Under the pieces are notes generated by a model. The model searched no databases, had not been told where the DNA came from, and saw only the letters and a program-made list of their open reading frames with translations. From NCBI RefSeq assembly GCF_002866825.1, contig NZ_PKUS01000001.1, positions 487,579 through 551,578 of the forward strand: a DNA stretch of 64,000 nt. Direction: 5' to 3'. The translations under genes and the position numbers were made by a program. Shown here piece after piece: positions 58,760-64,000 of the stretch (position 1 is the stretch's first letter; the number at the start of each line of letters is the position of its first letter). Source of the DNA: Pseudohalioglobus lutimaris (GTDB lineage: Bacteria > Pseudomonadota > Gammaproteobacteria > Pseudomonadales > Halieaceae).

Positions 58760-59848
58760 TTGGCATCGCGCCCGGACACGGAAGACTACCGTGCGCTGTT
58801 CCTGACAGACGCACCAATGATGGACATGCGCGCTCCGCTGGAGTTTGAAAAAGGGGCCTTTCCCGCCGCCACCAGCTTACCGTTAATGACTGACGACGAA
58901 CGGGCACAGGTTGGAACCCGCTACAAACAGCAGGGTAGGGAAGCTGCGATTGAACTGGGCCACCAGTTGGTCAACGCAGAGGTCCGCTCGCGCAGGCTGG
59001 CCCAATGGAGCGCCTTTGCCCAGAGCCACCCGGACGGCTATCTTTATTGTTTTCGAGGCGGTTTGCGTTCGCAAACTGTGCAGAGGTGGCTGCGTGAAGC
59101 GGGCATCGACTATCCACTGGTGCGCGGCGGCTACAAGGCGATGCGCCGCTTTCTTATCGATGAGCTGGAGCGCTCCGTGGCGGCGGCGCAATTTGTACTG
59201 ATCAGTGGCAAAACTGGCACAGGCAAAACCCGGGTGATCTGGGATCTGCCCGGAAGCATTGATCTTGAGGGCCTTGCCAATCACCGGGGCTCGACCTTTG
59301 GTCAGCTGCCAGCGCCACAGCCGGGACAGATTGATTTCGAGAACTGCTTGAGCATCGCGTTGATGAAGCGTCTGGCAGAGGGTCCCGGACGCCTTTTTCT
59401 GGAGGACGAAGGGCGACTTATTGGCCGCCTGTACCTGCCTGAAGTGTTACACGCGGCCATGGCGGTAGCACCTATGGCGGTAGTCGAAGAGAGCCTGGAT
59501 GAGCGCGTGAATGTGGTTATCGCTGACTATGTTATCGATCTGGGTGAGCGCTATCAGCGGCTGCATGGTGATGTTGGCGCCAGACTGCACGCAGAAAAAC
59601 TGCAGGCTGACCTGCTGCGTATTCGTAAGCGTCTCGGCGGTGAGCGGCACCAGCGGGCAAGTGGATTCATGGCCGACGCCTTCCAGCAACAGCAATCCAG
59701 TGGCGATACCGGCGGGCACCGGCAATGGATCGCTTTCTTGCTGGAGCACTACTACGATCCGATGTATGAATACCAGTTGCAGCAACGTGAGGGCGACATC
59801 CTGTTTCGCGGCTCTCGCGAGGCGGTGCTTCAATGGGCGGCCAGTTGA
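58760..59848 (+). CDS. mnmH: tRNA 2-selenouridine synthase MnmH (SelU)
   Basis: MnmH replaces sulfur by selenium (via a geranylated intermediate) in the wobble 2-thiouridine of some tRNAs, using selenophosphate. The protein has a rhodanese domain with catalytic Cys97 in YLYCFRGGLRSQ and a P-loop domain (GKTGTGKT, Lys156). With a TTG start at 58760 the cysteine falls at position 97, as in E. coli. TTG at 58733, inside rdgC, is an alternative. It precedes the selD fusion, sharing a TGATG junction with the proposed selD start. Confidence 0.92.
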   Translation: MASRPDTEDYRALFLTDAPMMDMRAPLEFEKGAFPAATSLPLMTDDERAQVGTRYKQQGREAAIELGHQLVNAEVRSRRLAQWSAFAQSHPDGYLYCFRGGLRSQTVQRWLREAGIDYPLVRGGYKAMRRFLIDELERSVAAAQFVLISGKTGTGKTRVIWDLPGSIDLEGLANHRGSTFGQLPAPQPGQIDFENCLSIALMKRLAEGPGRLFLEDEGRLIGRLYLPEVLHAAMAVAPMAVVEESLDERVNVVIADYVIDLGERYQRLHGDVGARLHAEKLQADLLRIRKRLGGERHQRASGFMADAFQQQQSSGDTGGHRQWIAFLLEHYYDPMYEYQLQQREGDILFRGSREAVLQWAAS

Positions 59849-62052
59849 TGCGCAGCCAGCCCATTCTGCAGCAGGACCTGGTTTTTGTCGGTGGAGGTCA
59901 CGCTCACGCGTTAGTATTGCGCATGCTCGCCATGGAACCCGTTGTGGGCCTTCGTCTCACACTTATATCACCGGCAAGCCATACACCTTACTCCGGTATG
60001 TTGCCCGGCCTGGTCGCCGGGCACTACAGCTTCGAGCAGACACATATCGATCTTGCACGCCTGTGCCAATGGGCGGGAGTGCGGTTTATAGAGGCCGAAG
60101 TCACCGGCCTCGACCCACAGCGGAAAACGCTGTCCCTGGCGGGGCGACCCGCTATTGCCTACGACTTTGTCAGTATAGATATTGGCTCGCAGCCCGAGCT
60201 CGACTCTGTACCCGGGGCGCGCGACTACTCGGTGCCAGTCAAGCCGGTGGCGGACCTGTGGCGGCGCTGGCGTGAAATGGACAGCCGGCTGGCGCAGCGC
60301 GATGAGCGCGCCATGGTTGCGGTCGTGGGGGGCGGTGCCGGGAGCGTAGAGCTGGCGCTGGCAATGGCTCATTCACTCTCCGGCAGTGCCGTCGAAATCG
60401 CCCTGTTCTGCGGTGCGCCCGAGATCATGCAGGGTTACAACGCCGGTGCACGTGCCGCCGCCGTTGCTGCGCTGGCGCGCAGTGGGATTCAGCTTCACCT
60501 GCAAAGCAGGGTGGTGGCCGTCAGCGCAACGGCCCTGCAACTGGAGACCGGAGAAGAACACCGGTTTGACGATCTCTTCTGGTGCACCGGGGCTGCTGCA
60601 GCGCCCTGGGTTGCCGCCAGCGGTTTGAGCTGTGATGCGCGAGGCTTTTTGCAGGTCAGCGATACACTCCAGTCCATGGACGACCCCAGTGTATTTGCCG
60701 CCGGGGATATCGCGACCCAGATAAACCATCCGCGCCCCAAGGCCGGTGTCTACGCCGTACGCCAGGGGCCGGTGCTGGCGCATAATCTGCGTGCCTTGCT
60801 TCTGGGAAAGGCGTTAAGACAGCACAGGCCACAGCGGCGCTTTCTGTCCCTGGTGTCCCTGGGCGATCGTCGCGCCACAGCCGACAGGGGGCCCTTTTAT
60901 GCCACAGGTGAATGGGTGTGGCGCTGGAAAGACCGCATAGACCGTGAATTTATGGGCCGCTTTACAGCGCTCCCTGAACTCACAGACATGTCCGGGGCAG
61001 GGGTTATTGCCGGGGCCGTTCAAAATGATGCTGAGGTTTGTGGCGGCTGTGGTGCCAAGGTGGGTGCTAGAGGCCTTGCCGGCGTGCTGACCAGCCTGGC
61101 CGTGGACTTCCCCCGGCATTGTCCACGGCCGGAGGATGGGGACGATGCGTCCCCGATACCCAATGACGACCGTGTGGCTATCGTGCAGAGCCTGGACCTG
61201 TTGCGCCAGCTGGTTGCGGATCCATGGTTGATGGGCCGCATTGCCGCCAATCATGCGCTCAGTGATCTCTATGCCTGCGCAGCGCAGCCGCTGTCTGCGC
61301 TGGCCGCCGTGACCCTGCCTTTTGCCCGGGCCAGTTTGCTGCAACGGGACTTGCAGCAGGTGCTCGCCGGTGCACTGCATGAATTCTCCCGGGTGGACTG
61401 CCAGTTAACGGGCGGGCACAGCATGCAGGGCCCGGAATTGTTGTTGGGATTCGCCGTCAACGGGCGCGCTATGGACCCCCGGCGCGGTTTGCTGGGCAAG
61501 CGCGGAGCCAGGGACGGAGATGTGCTGGTGCTGACCAAGCCCCTGGGGACCGGCGTTCTGTTTGCCGCCCATATGCGACAGCTGGCGGATGGCAGGGATA
61601 TCGCCGCGGCCACTGCCATGATGCTGCAAAGTAATTTCAATGCTGCCAGGTTGGCGCTAACGCATGGCGCCTCGGCCTGCACCGACATAACCGGCTTTGG
61701 TTTACTGGGCCATTTGCTGGAAATGCTGGGCGAAAAGCAAATGGCGAGTTTGCGGCTGTCGACAATTCCCGCTCTACCGGGAGCACTTGAGCAGTTGGCT
61801 GCAGGGGTACGCAGCACCATGCATGAGGCCAACGCTGAGGCGCTTGAGTCTGCCACCATAGGCGCTGGCGATAACCTGGACCTGTTGCTTGATCCGCAAA
61901 CCAGCGGGGGCCTGCTGCTTGCCCTGGATCCCGGCCAGGCAGACGAATATTGTGCGCAGTTGCACGCTGGAGGGCTATTACAGGCTGCAAAGATCGGGCG
62001 CATAGAGTCATCAGCTGACCTTGCTGGCGGGGTCAGGGTCAAGCTTCAGTGA
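59848..62052 (+). CDS. selD: Selenide, water dikinase SelD fused to an N-terminal NAD(P)H/flavin oxidoreductase
   Basis: The C-terminal half (about 395-734) is SelD, which makes selenophosphate from selenide and ATP. The catalytic motif reads CGGCGAK with Cys401 and Lys404, equivalent to Cys17 and Lys20 of E. coli. Cys19 of E. coli is Ala403 here. No in-frame UGA is used. The N-terminal half (about 1-385) is a pyridine-nucleotide disulfide oxidoreductase-like FAD domain (VFVGGGHAHALVLRML and VVGGGAGSVELAL). Such fusions are known and suggest coupled reduction of a selenium precursor. An ATG at 59833 would add five residues. mnmH lies directly upstream; no selA or selB is here. Confidence 0.93.
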   Translation: MRSQPILQQDLVFVGGGHAHALVLRMLAMEPVVGLRLTLISPASHTPYSGMLPGLVAGHYSFEQTHIDLARLCQWAGVRFIEAEVTGLDPQRKTLSLAGRPAIAYDFVSIDIGSQPELDSVPGARDYSVPVKPVADLWRRWREMDSRLAQRDERAMVAVVGGGAGSVELALAMAHSLSGSAVEIALFCGAPEIMQGYNAGARAAAVAALARSGIQLHLQSRVVAVSATALQLETGEEHRFDDLFWCTGAAAAPWVAASGLSCDARGFLQVSDTLQSMDDPSVFAAGDIATQINHPRPKAGVYAVRQGPVLAHNLRALLLGKALRQHRPQRRFLSLVSLGDRRATADRGPFYATGEWVWRWKDRIDREFMGRFTALPELTDMSGAGVIAGAVQNDAEVCGGCGAKVGARGLAGVLTSLAVDFPRHCPRPEDGDDASPIPNDDRVAIVQSLDLLRQLVADPWLMGRIAANHALSDLYACAAQPLSALAAVTLPFARASLLQRDLQQVLAGALHEFSRVDCQLTGGHSMQGPELLLGFAVNGRAMDPRRGLLGKRGARDGDVLVLTKPLGTGVLFAAHMRQLADGRDIAAATAMMLQSNFNAARLALTHGASACTDITGFGLLGHLLEMLGEKQMASLRLSTIPALPGALEQLAAGVRSTMHEANAEALESATIGAGDNLDLLLDPQTSGGLLLALDPGQADEYCAQLHAGGLLQAAKIGRIESSADLAGGVRVKLQ

Positions 62053-62131
62053 GTCAGCGGCTAACGGGCAGGATTTCTACAAGCCCGCGGCCTGCCCGCC
62101 GGATCAGTGACTGCGAACCCGCCTTGAAGCT

Positions 62132-62617
62132 TCAGCCCTCTGTGGCGAAGCGTGTCAGCGCTTCGCCCTGCAGGCGATAGCCTACCCACTCGCTTTGAGC
62201 TACCGCTCCGCAGGACTCGTAGAACTGGATAGATGGTTCGTTCCAGTCCAGCACATTCCACTCAAACCGGCCGCAGCCCTCGGCTACTGCCTGCTTTGCG
62301 AGGTATTGCAGTAAGGCTTTTCCGGCTCCATTGCCGCGATACTCCGGGGAGACATACAAGTCCTCCAGAAAGAGCCCGTACTGGCCCAGCCACGTGGAGA
62401 AGTTGTAGAAGTAAACAGCGAAGCCCGCCGGCTGGTTGTCTATCTCGCAAATAAGTGAGTATGCGCGGGGCCGCTCCCCAAAGAGAACCTCAGCCAGAAC
62501 CTGCTCGCTGGCCGCGACTTCGTGGCTGGCTTTTTCGTATCTAGCCAGTTCGCAGACATAGTGATAGATGAGTGCGCTGTCTTCGCGGGTCCCGGGACGA
62601 ATAGCGATGTTGGTCAT
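62132..62617 (-). CDS. GNAT-family acetyltransferase
   Basis: This 161-residue N-acetyltransferase has the acetyl-CoA motif LEDLYVSPEYRGNGAGKALLQYLA and the C-terminal WNEPSIQFYESCGA. It resembles diamine/spermidine N-acetyltransferases (ELARYEKASHEVAAS near the start), so a polyamine or amino-group substrate is plausible but not proven. Its ATG overlaps the upstream DUF2238 stop by 4 bases (ATGA), so the two are cotranscribed. Confidence 0.9.
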   Translation of the reverse strand: MTNIAIRPGTREDSALIYHYVCELARYEKASHEVAASEQVLAEVLFGERPRAYSLICEIDNQPAGFAVYFYNFSTWLGQYGLFLEDLYVSPEYRGNGAGKALLQYLAKQAVAEGCGRFEWNVLDWNEPSIQFYESCGAVAQSEWVGYRLQGEALTRFATEG

Positions 62618-63207
62618 TTTTGCAGCCTGCGCAGTTGCTTGTCGTGTAGCTTGCTTAATGAAAGAAGCGCTGCCACCGAGCCCACTAGCGCCAGGGCCAT
62701 ATCGGACTGGGTATCCCACTCGTAACCCTGGGTGCCAAGGAATGCCTCTGCGGAACCGCCCATGACTACCGCGGCCAGCCATTCCAGCAGTTCATAGAAC
62801 GCAGAGAACGCGAGGCAGAAACAGACGATAAAAAAAACCCGCCAGCCATCGCCGGAGACCACGCGCTTGCGAACCAGCAGCTCGCGCGCAATAAGGGCCG
62901 GGACGAAGCCCTGAGCAAAGTGCCCCAGCTTGTCGTAGTTGTTGCGCTCAGCGCCAAACAGGCCGTCGAACAACGGCACTTCCGCATAAGTGTAGTGCCC
63001 GCCGACCATTAAAATGACACAGTGTAATAGCACCAGCCAGTAGAGAAGCGGAGTGAGAGGAAAGCTATTGCGGGTGGTGATCAGCACAATGAGACCAATG
63101 ACGGCGGGCGCCACTTCCATCAGCCACGTCGCATAATCTTTGGGCGCAATCGCAGACCAGGTGAAGGTGGCCAGGAAAATTGCCAGCCAGATGTTGCGTG
63201 GGGTCAT
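62614..63207 (-). CDS. DUF2238 (YjdF-like) inner membrane protein
   Basis: The 197-residue membrane protein starts MTPRNIWLAIFLATFTWSAIAPKDYATWLMEV. It has five or six hydrophobic segments and the family signature NNYDKLGHFAQGFVPALIARE plus a WDTQSDMALALVGS motif. Conserved His, Glu and Asp residues in the membrane region suggest metal or ion handling, but no function is established. It overlaps the GNAT gene by 4 bases. Confidence 0.88.
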   Translation of the reverse strand: MTPRNIWLAIFLATFTWSAIAPKDYATWLMEVAPAVIGLIVLITTRNSFPLTPLLYWLVLLHCVILMVGGHYTYAEVPLFDGLFGAERNNYDKLGHFAQGFVPALIARELLVRKRVVSGDGWRVFFIVCFCLAFSAFYELLEWLAAVVMGGSAEAFLGTQGYEWDTQSDMALALVGSVAALLSLSKLHDKQLRRLQK

Positions 63208-63400
63208 CAGTCCGGGTTCCAGTAGCGAATCTTTGCGGCGGTTGCGAGGATCACCATATTGAAGATAACTACGCCAGGCAACGAATACGCCTGCTCCGCC
63301 GGACACTGGCAATACTGTACCGTCTTTTTGTCTGCCGCTGTAGCAGCTTATCCGCCGATGTAGCAACGGCTCGGGCGGCTTTACTTCATTGGCTGCCGTG

Positions 63401-63406
63401 TATACT
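63401..63406 (+). promoter_or_regulatory. Candidate -10 box upstream of the repeat lipoprotein
   Basis: TATACT (5 of 6 to TATAAT) lies 74 bases before the lipoprotein ATG. No good -35 is found at 16-18 bases upstream; CTTTAC at 63379 is poor. The gene probably needs an alternative sigma factor or an activator. Weakly supported. Confidence 0.25.
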
Positions 63407-63479
63407 CTCTTGCGGTGGGTCCTTTTGACGAGGGACAGAGAAGTAGTGGTAACTAACTATACGATAGTAAGGGGTAAGT

Positions 63480-63953
63480 ATGAATATCCAGAAATTGTTT
63501 GCTGCGGCGTTCGCGGCGGTTCTGACGTTGTCTCTGGCAGCGTGCAGCAAAGAAGATGTCGAATCTGCAAAATCTTCCATGAAAGAGACAGCGGACCAGG
63601 TGGCGGACAAGGCTGGTGAAGCTGTCGATGCGGCCGGTGATATGGCCAGTGATGCTGCCGATGCCACTGGAGATGTCATGGCGGATGCCGGACAGGCGAT
63701 AGACGATGCGGCGGAAGCAACCGGTGACGCGATGTCCGATGCGGCTGATGCGACAGGCGATGCCGTCAATGACGCGATGGACGCAGCCGGTGACATGGCC
63801 GATGACGCTATGGACTCTGCCAAAGACATGGCCGATGACGCTATGGACTCTGCCAAAGATATGGCCGATGACGCCGGTGATGCCATGGACGATGCATCGG
63901 ATGCAGCTTCAGATGCGGCTGACGAAGCATCCAAGGCGATGGGCGCTGGCTGA
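63480..63953 (+). CDS. Ala/Asp-rich lipoprotein with 11-residue repeats
   Basis: The 157-residue product has a lipoprotein signal peptide ending in the lipobox L-A-A-C (Cys22), with Ser at +2, which predicts outer-membrane sorting. The mature part is nearly all Ala, Asp, Met, Gly and Lys in 11-residue units of the kind DMADDAMDSAK, which would form a charged amphipathic helix similar to LEA-type stress proteins. AAGGGG precedes the ATG. It stands alone before a strong terminator. A structural or desiccation/osmotic role is possible; function is unknown. Confidence 0.85.
   Translation: MNIQKLFAAAFAAVLTLSLAACSKEDVESAKSSMKETADQVADKAGEAVDAAGDMASDAADATGDVMADAGQAIDDAAEATGDAMSDAADATGDAVNDAMDAAGDMADDAMDSAKDMADDAMDSAKDMADDAGDAMDDASDAASDAADEASKAMGAG
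63792..63875 (+). repeat. 33-bp tandem repeat inside the lipoprotein gene
   Basis: Two identical 33-bp units, each starting GACATGGCCGATGACGC (63792-63824 and 63825-63857), are followed by a partial third copy (63858-63875) with two changes. Each unit encodes one 11-residue repeat. Perfect identity implies recent duplication and a risk of copy-number change. Confidence 0.92.
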
Positions 63954-63974
63954 TCACAGGCCTACGCCAGCAGG

Positions 63975-64000
63975 AGGCCCTCGACTGAGGGCCTTTTTTT
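63975..64000 (+). terminator. Rho-independent terminator after the lipoprotein gene
   Basis: GGCCCTC (63976-63982) pairs with GAGGGCC (63987-63993) around GACT, followed by at least seven T to the window edge. It lies 22 bases after the stop codon. Confidence 0.95.

Noticed and set aside
59833..59848. SelD start at the upstream ATG inside mnmH
   Set aside because: The ATG at 59848 forms a TGATG stop-start junction and loses only five unconserved residues; the upstream start remains possible but is less likely.
63792..63875. CRISPR-like repeats
   Set aside because: The copies are directly adjacent without spacers and stay in frame in a coding sequence, so this is a coding tandem repeat.

Overview
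The window looks like the chromosome of a fairly GC-rich gammaproteobacterium. It is packed with housekeeping genes, many in gene orders familiar from Pseudomonas: spoT-rpoZ-gmk-yicC, rph/crc/pyrE, argB-algC-coaBC-radC-rpmB-rpmG, ftsYEX-rpoH, hemW-rdgB-metW-metX-yggT-proC-yggS-pilT-pilU, ruvX-yqgE-tonB-gshB, and metK/regulator/tkt/epd/pgk/fba. The Crc-like protein, long AlgC, NAD-oxidoreductase-SelD fusion, selenouridine synthase and multiheme cytochrome fit a marine Pseudomonas relative of the Cellvibrionales/Halieaceae sort. That lineage call is an inference; there is no rRNA gene to test it. I saw no insertion sequence, prophage, CRISPR array, tRNA or rRNA gene. No intergenic gap exceeds 300 bases.

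Layout. 1-6985 (minus): yicC-gmk-rpoZ-spoT-ridA-oxyR-recG, with recG running off the left edge. 7101-10292: rph and pyrE (plus) flank a minus-strand crc-like gene, followed by a DUF4124 gene. 10289-15841 (minus): coaBC-algC-argB, a terminator, then slmA. The dut gene often found in this cluster is absent. 15943-18497 (plus): radC, rpmB-rpmG, mutM and a small exported protein. 18511-19631 (minus): rsmD-coaD. 19713-24938 (plus): ftsY-ftsE-ftsX, rpoH behind a perfect CIRCE element, a DUF423 gene and trmB. 24984-31148 (minus): yggS-proC-yggT-metX-metW-DUF4426-rdgB-hemW. 31292-33511 (plus): pilT-pilU. 33539-36445 (minus): gshB-tonB-yqgE-ruvX. 36580-37827 (plus): a membrane-anchored esterase.

37960-43126 (minus) is a SAM-cycle operon, sahR-like regulator-metK-ahcY-metF-rsmE. 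A perfect 28-bp palindrome overlaps its predicted promoter. 43348-48662 (plus) holds tkt-epd-pgk-fba, central carbon metabolism plus the first step of PLP synthesis. 48803-57653 is the more accessory part: an alpha/beta hydrolase, an octaheme cytochrome with TPR repeats, a class I glutamine amidotransferase, a STAS protein with a Cache-HAMP-PP2C-HATPase protein (a partner-switch pair), a glyoxalase-fold protein and an FAD dehydrogenase. 57847-62052 (plus) is rdgC, mnmH and the SelD fusion, a tRNA 2-selenouridine module. The right end has a GNAT acetyltransferase, a DUF2238 membrane protein and a lipoprotein with 11-residue repeats and a strong terminator.

The most notable signals are two regulatory sites. 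One is a perfect CIRCE immediately upstream of rpoH, which implies HrcA repression of the heat-shock sigma factor. The other is the palindrome over the sahR promoter, whose transcript looks leaderless or nearly so.
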